Assembly: GCF_029223485.1 (NCBI RefSeq)
Contig: NZ_JARHTP010000013.1
Span: 62,001-126,000 of the forward strand
DNA length: 64,000 nucleotides
Source: Streptomyces coacervatus
GTDB taxonomy: Bacteria; Actinomycetota; Actinomycetes; Streptomycetales; Streptomycetaceae
Direction of reading: 5' to 3'
The notes under the pieces are model-generated. The model was not told the DNA's origin. It did not search any database and saw nothing but the letters and a program-made list of their open reading frames with translations. Positions 22,598 through 31,530 of the stretch are shown one piece after another. Position numbers and translations under genes: made by a program. Numbering within the stretch: the stretch's first letter is position 1; each line of letters begins with the position of its first letter.

Positions 22598-24235
22598 ATG
22601 GCGATCAGCAGAAGAAAGTTGCTCGCGGCCTCCGCGGCGGCCGTCCCGCTCACCAGCACGGCCGCCGCCGTACTGGCTGCCACCCCCGCGGCAGCGGCCG
22701 GCTTCGGATACACCAGCAGCGGCGGCTACTACACCGTGAACACCGGCGCCGGACTGACCTTCAAGGTCAGCCAGACCAACGGCGACCTGACCTCCCTGAA
22801 CTACAACGGCACCGAGCTGCAGCCCTCCGGCACCAAGGGCTCGCACGTCGAGTCGGGCCTCGGCAGCACGGCGACGGTCACCGCGGCCCAGAGCGGCAAC
22901 CACATCATCGTCACCGAGTCGGTCGCCAACTGGTACGGCAGCGGTACCCTGGTCCATTACTTCGTCGTCGTCAGCGGCCAGAACACCATCTACATGGCCA
23001 CGTACGTCGACTCCGCGGGCGGCGGCGAACTGCGCTGGATCCAGTACCTCAACCGCTCCGTCCTCAGCAGCATCAACACCTCCTCGGACATCAGCGGCGG
23101 CACCAGCATCGAGTCCTCGGACATCTATCAGGTCGGCAGCCAGACCCGCTCGAAGTACTACTCCAACCGCCGGGCCCTGGAGCTGACCCCGCGCGGCGTC
23201 ACCGGCAGCGGCATCGGCGTCCACATGGTGTACGGCAACCGGGAGAGCAGCGCGGGCGGCCCGTTCTTCCGCGACATCGAACAGCAGGGCACCAACTCCT
23301 CCGTAGAGCTGTACAACTACCTGTTCTCCGCCCATAACCAGACCGAGGGTCAGCGGCTGGGGGTGCTGTACGGCCCGTACGCGTTGATGGTCGGCGGTAC
23401 GAGCACACCGGGCACCCCCGACATGAGCTTCATGTACGGCCTCGGGCTGCGGGGTGCGGTTGCCGACTCCGGCCGGGGCTATGTCTCCGGCAAGGCGTCC
23501 GGCGTCGCGAGCGGCTCCTCGGCGCTGGTCGGCTTCGCCAACAGCACCGCGCAGTACTGGTGCACACCAGACGGGTCGACGGGCAACTTCAGCAGCCCGA
23601 TGATGAAGCCGGGGACATACACACAGACCCTGTACCAGGACGAACTGGCGGTCGCCACCCGGAGCGTGACGGTGACGGCGGGCGCGGCCACGACGGGCCA
23701 GAACATCACCTCGGCCTGGACGACCCCCGCCGCCGTGTTCCGCATCGGCGAGTGGAACGGCATGCCGGTGTCGTTCAAGAACGGCTCCCGGCTGACGTCC
23801 ATGCACCCCTCCGACGCACGGATGAGCGCCTGGGGCCCCACGACGTACACCGTGGGCGGCAGTACGGCCGCCGACTTCCCGGCCTGCCAGTGGAAGGACG
23901 TCAACAACCCGACGACGGTGACCTTCACGCTCACCTCCGCCCAGATCGCCGCCCGCACGGTCCGCATCGGCATCACGGCCGCCCACGCCGGCGGCCGCCC
24001 GCAGATCACCGTCAACAACTGGACCTCCCCCGCCCCCAGCGCCTCCGGCCAGCCGAGCTCACGCAGCCTGACCATCGGCACCTACCGCGGCAACAACACA
24101 CTGTTCACCTATTCCGTGCCGGCCGACGCGTTCGTCGTGGGCACCAACACGCTGAGCATCGGCGTCATCAGCGGGTCGAGCGGGAGCGGGTATCTGAGTC
24201 CGGGAATGAGTTACGACTGCGTGGAGCTGTACTGA
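22598..24235 (+). CDS. Tat-exported rhamnogalacturonan lyase (PL4 family)
   Basis: A 545-residue enzyme. The N-terminus MAISRRKLLAASAAAVPLTSTAAAVL has the twin-arginine motif SRRKLL and an AAAA cleavage region, indicating Tat export. The catalytic beta-sandwich (about 35-330) has lyase motifs such as LTFKVSQTNGDLTSLNYNGTELQ and HYFVVVSGQNTIYMATY. A fibronectin-III-like middle domain (SPMMKPGTYTQTLYQDELAVATRSVTV) and a C-terminal CBM-like jelly roll (IGEWNGMPVSFKNG... MSYDCVELY) follow, the three-domain layout of PL4. It cleaves the rhamnogalacturonan I backbone of pectin. ATG 22598 is preceded by AAAGGAA. Confidence 0.9.
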   Translation: MAISRRKLLAASAAAVPLTSTAAAVLAATPAAAAGFGYTSSGGYYTVNTGAGLTFKVSQTNGDLTSLNYNGTELQPSGTKGSHVESGLGSTATVTAAQSGNHIIVTESVANWYGSGTLVHYFVVVSGQNTIYMATYVDSAGGGELRWIQYLNRSVLSSINTSSDISGGTSIESSDIYQVGSQTRSKYYSNRRALELTPRGVTGSGIGVHMVYGNRESSAGGPFFRDIEQQGTNSSVELYNYLFSAHNQTEGQRLGVLYGPYALMVGGTSTPGTPDMSFMYGLGLRGAVADSGRGYVSGKASGVASGSSALVGFANSTAQYWCTPDGSTGNFSSPMMKPGTYTQTLYQDELAVATRSVTVTAGAATTGQNITSAWTTPAAVFRIGEWNGMPVSFKNGSRLTSMHPSDARMSAWGPTTYTVGGSTAADFPACQWKDVNNPTTVTFTLTSAQIAARTVRIGITAAHAGGRPQITVNNWTSPAPSASGQPSSRSLTIGTYRGNNTLFTYSVPADAFVVGTNTLSIGVISGSSGSGYLSPGMSYDCVELY

Positions 24236-24436
24236 GCGGAGTTGTGCACGCATGGCCGAAGCAGTGGAGCGGGCGCTGGGTGGCGGTGCAGGTGGTGCGC
24301 CCCGACCTCGCGATGAACCGTCAGCTCCGCCACGAAGGCCAGCCGTTCGAGTGAGGAGCGGCACACAAGCGGACGGAACGCGCCCGGCCCGTCAACCCTC
24401 TACCCGTACGGAATTCGGGAGCAAGGGGGACGCCAC

Positions 24437-25702
24437 ATGGACCTCACCAGTTGGACAACGGTGTACGCACTGGCCGCGCTGGCCGCGCTGTTCGTCGCGC
24501 TCTTGGTGTGGCAGTGGCCGCGCCTCGGGCGGCCCGGCTGGGCATGGGTCACCGCGCGCCTTGTGTCCATCGGGGTGACGCAGTTGGTGACGACGACCAT
24601 GCTCTTCGCGGCCGTCAACGCGGATTACCAGTTCTACGGCTCCTGGGGCGAGCTGTTCGGCACCGGCACGACGGCACCGGCCGCTCTGACGGGGACGAAC
24701 TCCTCCGGCGGAACCACCGACGTCAACAGCCACACCAAGCTGATCCAGCCCGGCGACAGCTCACTGCTGAACCGCGTCACCGGCATCCCGGCCGGCCCGG
24801 CGGCGGTGAACGGCCGGGTCGAGTCGGTGCGGGTCATCGGGCGACGCACCGGTGTGATCGACCCGGCCTTCGTCTACCTGCCGCCCCAGTACTTCCAAAA
24901 GGCGTATCACCGCCAGCGCTTCCCCGTCATCGTGGCCATGAGCGGCTACCCGGGCAGCATCTTCAACCTGGCCCAGAATCTGCGGGTCTGGCAGACCTCG
25001 CAGGATCTGATGAAGCAGGGGAAGATGCAGCCGACGATCATCGTCGAGATCCGGCCGACTATCGCCCCGCCCCGGGACACCGAATGCGTGAACGTACCCG
25101 GCGGACCGCAGACCGAGACATTCCTGGCCAAGGACCTCCCGGACGCCCTCAAGTCCGGCTACCGGGTGGGCCACAGCGCCACCGCCTGGGGCGCCCTCGG
25201 CTACTCCTCCGGCGGCACCTGTGCGCTGCAGCTCGCCCTGCGCGACCCGAACGCCTACACCTCGGCGGCGGCCCTCTCCCCCGACTTCCGCATCAAGGAG
25301 GACCTGACCACCGGCAACCTGTTCGGCAGCGGCCTCTCCCGGCAGAAGCGCATCGACTCCCACGACCTGTTCTGGCGGCTGAAGCACCTGCCGATCCCGC
25401 AGGTGTCGGTCCTGATCGCCGCGAGCAAGCACGGGGACGAGAACATCTACCCGCAGGCCCAGGAGTTCCTGCGGCTGGCGAAGGCCCCACTGCGCACAGC
25501 TTCGATCTTCCCCGACAAGGGCGTGCACAACTTCAACACCTGGACGAGCGAGATGCCCGCCGCCCTGGCCTGGCAGAGCCAGCAGCTGATCTTCCCGCAG
25601 GACGTGGTGCCGCGTCACCTCAAGCACAAGGGCACGAAGTCGGCCGTCCGGGCGGGCGGCGAGCCGTCGCCCACCCCGAGCGAGCACCGACAGAAGCGGT
25701 AG
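24437..25702 (+). CDS. Membrane-anchored alpha/beta-hydrolase of the esterase D/antigen 85-like group
   Basis: A 421-residue protein with two N-terminal membrane segments (about 8-28 and 40-60) and an extracytoplasmic esterase domain. Key parts are VYLPPQYFQKAYHRQRFPVIVAMSGYPGS, the nucleophile elbow GYSSGGTCALQLALRDPNAY, and DKGVHNFNTW with the catalytic His. Similar streptomycete proteins act as esterases or acyltransferases of the esterase D type on the outer face of the membrane; the substrate is unknown. The tail after residue 395 is low complexity. It lies about 200 nt after the PL4 gene and has its own GGGGGA ribosome site. Confidence 0.85.
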   Translation: MDLTSWTTVYALAALAALFVALLVWQWPRLGRPGWAWVTARLVSIGVTQLVTTTMLFAAVNADYQFYGSWGELFGTGTTAPAALTGTNSSGGTTDVNSHTKLIQPGDSSLLNRVTGIPAGPAAVNGRVESVRVIGRRTGVIDPAFVYLPPQYFQKAYHRQRFPVIVAMSGYPGSIFNLAQNLRVWQTSQDLMKQGKMQPTIIVEIRPTIAPPRDTECVNVPGGPQTETFLAKDLPDALKSGYRVGHSATAWGALGYSSGGTCALQLALRDPNAYTSAAALSPDFRIKEDLTTGNLFGSGLSRQKRIDSHDLFWRLKHLPIPQVSVLIAASKHGDENIYPQAQEFLRLAKAPLRTASIFPDKGVHNFNTWTSEMPAALAWQSQQLIFPQDVVPRHLKHKGTKSAVRAGGEPSPTPSEHRQKR

Positions 25703-25748
25703 GCACGCTCGGATGCCGGTGGACGACCGGCAAGCCTGACCCGCACGG

Positions 25749-26266
25749 CTACAGGGCGGACACGGCGGTCGTACGACCGGGGCCGTGCGGATGCCGGAGG
25801 GGCACGACTCCGATGCAGTGGCCGTCGTGGTCGAGGAGGCGGCCCATGTGCTTGAGCGTGCGCAGGACGACCGAGCGGTCGGCGACGGTCAGGTGCGGGA
25901 GCCTGCGGGAGAGATGGGCCTCGAAGGCGTGCACGTCGTGGAGGTCGCGCAGCCAGACGTCGAGGACGAGGTTGTGCGGGCCCGCGGTGATCGAGCAGGG
26001 GCGGACCTCCGCCGCCTGCAGTCACTGCTCGCTGCACGACTGAGCCTGCGCTGCGACCTCGCCCGGCCGCTGTCCGGATGGCCGCTGTCCGCCGTCTACT
26101 TCGCCTCCGTGCCCGGCCAGTACGTCGAGGAGACCAGCCGGGTGCTGGCCGGGGTGCGCGGCGCACGGTGGTGAGGCTGGTGCCGGTCCCCGCGAACAGG
26201 TCGCGCAGGGTCATGCGGCCGTCGGCGCTGAGCAGTTCCAGGAGGCGGCCGTCGAGGTCGTCCCAG
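25749..26266 (-). pseudogene. Lrp/AsnC-type regulator scrambled by an internal inversion
   Basis: Three parts of one AsnC-type gene are present. The minus strand from 26266 encodes the first HTH (NWDDLDGRLLELLSADGRMTLRDL... TSLTTVRR). The plus strand 26012-26174 encodes the middle (LSLRCDLARPLSGWPLSAVYFASVPGQYVEETSRVLAGVR). The minus strand from about 26011 to 25749 encodes the rest (CSITAGPHNLVLDVWLRDLHDVHAFEAHLSRRLPHLTVADRSVVLRTLKHMGRLLD). The middle therefore sits inverted in place. Palindromes GGCGGACCTCCGCC (about 26000-26013) and GTGCGCGGCGCAC lie at the two joints. The two outer minus-strand parts are in different frames, so an indel also occurred. Confidence 0.7.
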
Positions 26267-26267
26267 T

Positions 26268-26675
26268 TACGAGACGCTCGCCCCGCTCACGGACGGGACG
26301 CCCGGCGGCTGGTTCCGCTTCCTCGACCGGCTCAAGGACGTCATCCGACGGCGCGGCGAGAACATCTCCTCCTACGAGGTGGAGGCGGCCGTCCGCTCCC
26401 TTCCGGCGGTCGCCGAGACCGCCGCGTTCCCGGTGGCATCCGAACTGGCCGAGGACGAGGTGATGGTCGCCGTTGTCGTACGACCCGGCGCGGTACTGGA
26501 TCCGCCGGACCTGGCCCGGCACTGCGCACAGGAGCTGCCCGCGTTCGCCGTGCCCCGGTACGTGGAGGTGGTGTCCGACCTGCCGTCGACCGAGACGGGC
26601 AAAGTGCGCAAGGTGGTGCTGCGGGAACGGGGCGTCACCGCCGTGACCTGGGACCGGGCCTCCGAGCGACCGTGA
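26268..26675 (+). pseudogene. Acyl-CoA synthetase (AMP-forming), C-terminal domain only
   Basis: The frame starts without an initiation codon at the joint with the AsnC remnant and encodes GGWFRFLDRLKDVIRRRGENISSYEVE, the A8 hinge motif of the adenylate-forming superfamily. The C-terminal lid follows, with the lysine-bearing motif STETGKVRKVVLRERG. About 135 residues remain of over 500, so the ATP-binding domain is missing. The tail ends at a normal TGA (26673). Confidence 0.75.
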
Positions 26676-26879
26676 CAACTCCCCACAGGCCCGAGCAGCG
26701 ATCGTTGACGGGTGGCCCTGAGGCTTTGTCCGCCCCCCTCGTGCTGGGCCGGGACGACAGGCGACCTCCCTCGGGCGTTATCGGGCAGGTCACGGGCCAC
26801 ATGCTGCCCGATGCGGCGGCAGGCCTACGGCCGCCTGTCTCCCAGACCGATGCAGGACACCGGCCGAAGCCTCAGGCCA

Positions 26880-27653
26880 TCAGCCGGGGATTGCCGCGAG
26901 GTCCTCTCGCAGCTGCGAGAGGGTGAAGCCGTCCGGGTCAGCGCGGTTGGCGTCGGCCCACTGACCGCTGAGCACTGCGTATGCCTCGTCGCAGTAGGAC
27001 AGGAAGAACCGCCAGGTCATCGGCTGGAGCTTGCCCCAGGTGACGCAGATCAGCTGGGTCGGGGTGTACCCGATGACGGGCACGCAGTGGCCACCCCAAC
27101 TGTTGGGCTGGCCCGGTCCCACCGGTCCTCCCGGGGGCACCATCCAGACATTCTGCCCTTGCGCACTGTAGGGCAATTGCAGTCCGACGAATGCGGCACC
27201 GAACAGTTCGATGGCGTTTCGTACGTGCTCGGTATTGCCCGGCTCGCAGGCAGCGAAGCCGAAGACGTTGTTTCCTCCGATGCCCTCATTGCGCCAGAAT
27301 TTCAGCGCATCGAGCATATTGGTGCCCTGGTCTGTCGAGGGATCCCCCGCCTGAAATCCCGTGAGAGCGGTGTAAGCATCCAGGGCTTCTTTTTCGGTGG
27401 GCATGAACTCTTGCGGACCTTCGTAGGCCGACCAGTTCTGCTCCATGTGGAGCGCTGCGGCCTCTACACAGTCGCCGTACTGATCATTTCCCAGTGTCTG
27501 CCAGTCGATGACCTTGTCGGTCCAGTTTTTCGCTGTAGGGGCCGGTGGCAAGGTGGGGTGGAGGTACTGCGCGAAGTTGAGCGTTCGCCTGTCGACTCTG
27601 GCGGGTGCCTTGCCGAGCCTGCCCATGATGGGCCGGCCATTACGGGGTGCCAT
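26880..27653 (-). CDS. Papain-like cysteine protease-fold protein, function unknown
   Basis: A 257-residue protein without a signal peptide. NDQYGDCVEAAALHM places Cys62 at the start of a helix as in C1/C39-type peptidases, and NSWGGHCVPVIGY supplies His189. The strand CVTWGKLQPMTWRFF follows where papain has its Asn-Ser-Trp-Gly. The usual Asn appears replaced by Thr, so activity is uncertain. The start at 27653 has GGAAGGAAA upstream. Base composition is visibly less GC-rich than in neighbouring genes, and it lies between broken genes and IS remnants, which suggests horizontal origin, possibly phage or element-borne. I recognise no closer family. Confidence 0.7.
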   Translation of the reverse strand: MAPRNGRPIMGRLGKAPARVDRRTLNFAQYLHPTLPPAPTAKNWTDKVIDWQTLGNDQYGDCVEAAALHMEQNWSAYEGPQEFMPTEKEALDAYTALTGFQAGDPSTDQGTNMLDALKFWRNEGIGGNNVFGFAACEPGNTEHVRNAIELFGAAFVGLQLPYSAQGQNVWMVPPGGPVGPGQPNSWGGHCVPVIGYTPTQLICVTWGKLQPMTWRFFLSYCDEAYAVLSGQWADANRADPDGFTLSQLREDLAAIPG

Positions 27654-27989
27654 GGATTTCCTTCCGTGTCCTGCCTACCTTCATAGGCGATGGATATTTC
27701 TTCTGTCATATGCCAGGCGCCCACTTCGCGCTACCTGTGGACTATGAAGCTTGAGCTCAATGGGTGATTTTCAGAGAGGTGTAGCTGACGGACAGCCAGG
27801 ATGGCGGCCACCGACCGAAGCGGTCGGACCTTCGCTCCATCGACTCTCCCCGCAGCAAGGCCGTAGCGGGACAAGTACCGTCTCAATGCGCGAGGACGGT
27901 GGATCGGGGCCGAGATCGTCCGTGTGTGGGCAAGCCCTGTCCACCCGAGCGGGGCTCTGACGCAGGCAGCACGGCCAGCGTTCGGTACG

Positions 27990-28375
27990 ACCCGGCCAAG
28001 CCTGGCGGTAGGTGATGAGGCAGCAGGCGATTTTGCCGGTAGGTACCCAGTCCGGTGGCGTGACGGGTGCCGCGGCGGGCGAGGGCAGGCACGATGCCGC
28101 GGGTGCGGACCTGGTCGCGGTAGTTGTCGTGGTCGTAGCCGCGGTCGGCGAAGAGGGAGTCGGACCGGTCCAGGCGCGAGGCCGCATTCAGCTCGGCGAG
28201 CAGGACCTCGTGCAGCCGTTGCCGGACGCCGGCCTCGTTGCAGTCCCGCAGACGACGCCAGCAGGTCATGCCCGAGCGGAAGCCCAACTCCTGGGGCAGG
28301 TACGCCCACTGAATGCCGGTGTGCTGCACGTACAGGATCCCGCAGAGCACTTCCCGGTCCGGCAACGGCGAGAAT
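27990..28375 (-). mobile_element. IS5-family transposase remnant
   Basis: The minus strand reads PLPDREVLCGILYVQHTGIQWAYLPQELGFRSGMTCWRRLRDCNEAGVRQRLHEVLLAELNAASRLDR, the N-terminal half of an IS5-type transposase. It then jumps to SDSLFADRGYDHDNYRDQVRTRGI, near the second catalytic region, skipping the first DDE Asp. A frameshift follows, with CLITYRQA recognisable in another frame near 27995. It lacks a start, the first catalytic Asp and a proper end. No clear terminal inverted repeats were found. Confidence 0.75.
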
Positions 28376-28377
28376 GC

Positions 28378-28557
28378 TCAGTCGATACAGAACTCGTTGC
28401 CCTCGATGTCCAGCATCGGGATGCACGCATCATTGCCGTCATACAGCGTTCGCACGTGTACCGCGCCGAGCGGGACCAGTCGCGCACATTCGGCCTCAAG
28501 CGCGGCAAGGCGCGCTTCACCCACGAGACCCGTGCCGACCCGCACATCGGACCCTGC
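28378..28557 (-). pseudogene. VOC (glyoxalase-like) protein, C-terminal remnant
   Basis: The minus strand encodes DVRVGTGLVGEARLAALEAECARLVPLGAVHVRTLYDGNDACIPMLDIEGNEFCID and a TGA at 28380-28378. The DxEGNEFC ending is diagnostic of VOC-fold proteins, with the metal-ligand Glu. Upstream a TGA closes the frame, though MVSNVAQ at 28619 could be the old N-terminus separated by a deletion. It is joined on its left to the IS5 remnant. Confidence 0.6.
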
Positions 28558-28719
28558 CGCTCATTTCCCCAGGCGAATCCACCCGCCACCCGTCGCACCC
28601 TGAGCCACGTTGGACACCATGAGATCAAACCGGACGGTCCACAAGAACGACGCGACCATGGCGGCGTTGGGCCCCAGAGGCACCCAGGATCCAGTCCTGA
28701 CCAACCACCCTCATGCGGA

Positions 28720-28860
28720 GATCAGTTGCGGGACAACCCTGTTCGGGATTTCAAAGTCGGCAGCCGACCGGATCATCGGTCACATTGGGCCTCTGCCGAC
28801 ACCAAGGCGTGGAAAGAATCGGGGGCCAAGACCGCGGTGGGCCGGACAACCGTGATAGGG
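28720..28860 (+). mobile_element. DDE (IS5/Harbinger-like) transposase remnant
   Basis: LFGISKSAADRIIGHIGPL (about 28740-28796) and, in another frame, KAWKESGAKTAVGRTTVIG (about 28805-28860) match the HTH and a central catalytic-core segment of an IS5-group DDE_4 transposase. Roughly 80 intervening codons and both ends are missing. Confidence 0.55.
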
Positions 28861-28872
28861 CCATGTCCGAAC

Positions 28873-29529
28873 TCAGACAGGCCTCTCATCCGCGTCTGTC
28901 AGCGGGCGCGGTGTGTGCCGCGGCCACGGCGTGCCGACCTGTTCCACCACGGCCGCCCGGAATGCTTCCAGAAGGATGCATCCGGGATACGTCCCGAACG
29001 TTCCATACTTCCAGCGGTAGTAGCACGACCAGTAGCTGACCACTCGGCGTTCTGTGCGGGCGAAGAAGGCCGGATTCTGAGCGATGAACTGCCCGTAGAG
29101 TCGGCGCTGGGGCGAGCCCGGCAGGGAGAGTCCGGGGAGCCCCCGGCTGATGGCCTCAAGGATCTCCAGCACGTACTCGCCGGCCAACTGCACTACGAAC
29201 GGCACCACCCACGGCTCGCTCGATGCCACGAGCTTCTCAAGGTGGCGCTGGCGGAGCAGGCCATCACTGTGCCGGGAGTACAGGCAGTGCAAAATCACCT
29301 GCTGGGTTCCTGGCAGGCGCCGTGCCAAGTCGGCACCCGGCTCCTCGTTGTAGATGCGTGAGGGGATGGCGACCGTTTCACCCTGCACCTCCACCTCGAA
29401 GGGCTGCATCGGCGCGAATCCGGCATCCGGCATGACAGCCAGGACGCCCCGCACGTCGTCAGCAAGACGGGCCGGAAATGCTGCCGCCAGGACATGGGCG
29501 ACGTTCGACGGATCCCTCGGTAGCTGCAC
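28873..29529 (-). CDS. Hypothetical protein of unknown function
   Basis: A 218-residue soluble protein with no signal peptide or membrane segment. Features include VLAVMPDAGFAPMQPFEVEVQGETVAIPSRIYNEEP, QVILHCLYSRHSDGLLRQRHLEKLV and an aromatic-rich C-terminal half (RVVSYWSCYYRWKYGTFGTYPG). The composition is consistent with a real gene in Streptomyces. The start at 29529 is the first Met and no strong ribosome site is seen. It is the gene nearest to the 3' end of tRNA-Pro, the position where integrative elements insert. I do not recognise the family. Confidence 0.6.
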   Translation of the reverse strand: MQLPRDPSNVAHVLAAAFPARLADDVRGVLAVMPDAGFAPMQPFEVEVQGETVAIPSRIYNEEPGADLARRLPGTQQVILHCLYSRHSDGLLRQRHLEKLVASSEPWVVPFVVQLAGEYVLEILEAISRGLPGLSLPGSPQRRLYGQFIAQNPAFFARTERRVVSYWSCYYRWKYGTFGTYPGCILLEAFRAAVVEQVGTPWPRHTPRPLTDADERPV

Positions 29530-29615
29530 AACACGAGGATAGGCAGCGAAGGCCTCGCCTCTTCAGGGCAGATCATCCAAGTTCGTGAGAAGTTGTGAGA
29601 CGACCGCCCAGAAAC

Positions 29616-29659
29616 GATCAAGGGCCTCGTCTCACATCATGTGATTCAAGGCCCTGATC
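29616..29659 (-). terminator. Terminator downstream of tRNA-Pro
   Basis: Arms GATCAAGGGCCT (29616-29627) and AGGCCCTGATC (29649-29659) pair almost perfectly, 24 nt past the tRNA 3' end on the minus strand. An alternative hairpin GTGAGACGA/TCGTCTCAC (29595-29603/29627-29635) overlaps one arm, and the loop holds the palindrome TCACATCATGTGA. Confidence 0.6.
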
Positions 29660-29682
29660 TGCGACTACGGAGAAGACTCCAG

Positions 29683-29756
<74 letters not shown>

Positions 29757-29867
29757 ATGCGCCTCTCGCGGTGAACCGCGTGATCGCGCAGGTCAACTTT
29801 ACCGTATGTGCACCGGTGTTCTCGCCGGGCCCGCGGCCGACCCGGCTCTCCGGGTCGGCCCCCTGTG

Positions 29868-31316
29868 TCAGCCGCGGGTGGCGGATGCGACCGTTTCCGG
29901 GTCGGCGGGTGCCTGGCCGGCGGCGCGGGCCGGGCCGGCGAGGCGGGACGTCCGTGTCGTCGGCACCAGCAGGGCCGCCAGTGCGGCAGCGAGGCACAGC
30001 ACCGCGAGCAGGGCGAAGCCGTGGGTGTAGCCGGAGGCGTACGGCAGGCCCGAGGGCTGGAGGCGGCCGGTGACCAGGACGCTGGTCACGGCGGCGCCGA
30101 TGGAGCCGCCGATGGTGCGGATGTTGGCGTTCATGCCGGTCGCGGCGCCGGTCTGGGAGGCCGGGACGCTGCCCACGATCAGGTTGGCCATCGAGGCGAA
30201 AGCCAGGCCGATACCGAGGCCGAACACACCGGAGACAAGGGCGACCTGCCACTGCGCGGAGTGCCAGAGGGCGAGGATGCCCAGGGCGAGGGCGCCGAGC
30301 GCGGCGCCTGACGTCAGCAGCGCCTTGGCGCCCACGACGGGCTCCAGTCGGCCGCTGAGGATGCCCGAGAAGAACATGGCCACGAGCATCGGCAGCATCA
30401 GCAGTCCGGAGGCCGTGACGCTCGCGCCGAAGCCGTATCCCGCTGAGCTGGGTGTTTGCACGAAGCCGGGCAGGAAGGACCAGAGCGCGTACATGCCGGC
30501 GCCGAACAGCAGGGCCGCGGTGTTGGTGGTCCACACGGCCGGCAGCCGCATGACGCGCAGGTCGATCAGCGGGGTGCGGGAGCGGGCCTCGGACAGCAGC
30601 CACAGGGCGAACAGGACGACGGCCGCGGCGAACAGGCCGATCACCCGGGCCGAACCCCAGCCCCACTTGCCCGCCTGGCTCAGCGGCAGCAGCAGGGCGA
30701 CCAGCCAGGCGGAGAGGAGACCGGCGCCGAGCCAACTGACGTTGCCCTCGGCCCTGTTGGGCGACTCGGGGACGTAGCGCAGGGCGATCAGGACGGTGGC
30801 TGCGACCACGGCGACGGGGATCCAGAACAGCCAGCGGTAGTCGAGCGCGGACACGATCGGTCCGGCCGCGACGATGCCGACGCCGCCGCCCGCGGCGATC
30901 ACGGCGGACAGGTTGCTGATGCTGCCGGGGACCTCGGACGCGGCGAACTCGTCGCGGATGATGCCGAAGGAGAGCGGGAAGAGCGCGCCGCCGACACCCT
31001 GGACGACCCGGGCGACGATCAGTACGCCGATGTTCGGGGCGAGCGCGGCGAGCAGACAGCCGAGGAGCACGACGGACAGGACGGCGACCAGGGTGCGCTT
31101 CTTGCCGATCAGGTCGCCGACGCGGCCGAGGATCGGGGTGAAGACCGAGGCGGACAGCAGATAGGCCGTCATCACCCAGGTCGCGGTGGACTGCGAGGTG
31201 TGCAGCGCGTGCTGGACGGTCGGCAGGGCCGGCGCGATCAGCGACTGCAGCATGGCGAACACACCGGCGCCGGTCGCGAGGACCGCGAAGGTGAGACGGG
31301 TGGACTTGCGGGGCAT
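29868..31316 (-). CDS. MFS drug-efflux transporter (DHA2, 14-TMS type)
   Basis: A 482-residue membrane protein of the EmrB/QacA-like group with about 14 hydrophobic segments. It has motif A (GRVGDLIGKKRTLV), motif B (ARVVQGVGGALFPLSFGIIRDE) and motif C-like AAGGGVGIVAAGPIV. The start is ATG 31316 with GGAGAGG upstream; longer readings have no homology. It is divergent from a TetR gene with two palindromes between them, so it is probably derepressed by its own drug substrate. The stop lies about 110 nt from tRNA-Pro. Confidence 0.9.
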   Translation of the reverse strand: MPRKSTRLTFAVLATGAGVFAMLQSLIAPALPTVQHALHTSQSTATWVMTAYLLSASVFTPILGRVGDLIGKKRTLVAVLSVVLLGCLLAALAPNIGVLIVARVVQGVGGALFPLSFGIIRDEFAASEVPGSISNLSAVIAAGGGVGIVAAGPIVSALDYRWLFWIPVAVVAATVLIALRYVPESPNRAEGNVSWLGAGLLSAWLVALLLPLSQAGKWGWGSARVIGLFAAAVVLFALWLLSEARSRTPLIDLRVMRLPAVWTTNTAALLFGAGMYALWSFLPGFVQTPSSAGYGFGASVTASGLLMLPMLVAMFFSGILSGRLEPVVGAKALLTSGAALGALALGILALWHSAQWQVALVSGVFGLGIGLAFASMANLIVGSVPASQTGAATGMNANIRTIGGSIGAAVTSVLVTGRLQPSGLPYASGYTHGFALLAVLCLAAALAALLVPTTRTSRLAGPARAAGQAPADPETVASATRG

Positions 31317-31460
31317 GAAGGGCCTCTCCGAACGAGCGGGGTGCGGCCGGGGTTCTCGGGCCACGGTCGTGCGGGCCCGGTGCGCCGGTGGGCGGATTCG
31401 GGCACGCCGACGGCCGCGGTGAGCGGTCGCGGAAAGGTGGTGGGCGCCTCGCACTGCTAA

Positions 31461-31500
31461 AGTGGAGGCGTACCTCCACTGTAGCGGAGGCATACCTCCG
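31461..31500. promoter_or_regulatory. Twin TetR operators between the MFS and TetR genes
   Basis: Two dyads lie side by side: AGTGGAGG-CGTA-CCTCCACT (31461-31480) and CGGAGG-CATA-CCTCCG (31485-31500). Both share the core GGAGGCrTACCTCC and have centres 22 bp apart, two helical turns. They lie 30-70 nt before the TetR start and 145-185 nt before the MFS start. Confidence 0.75.
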
Positions 31501-31530
31501 GTTCAACCCGTACCGCCCCGGGAGGCAGCA

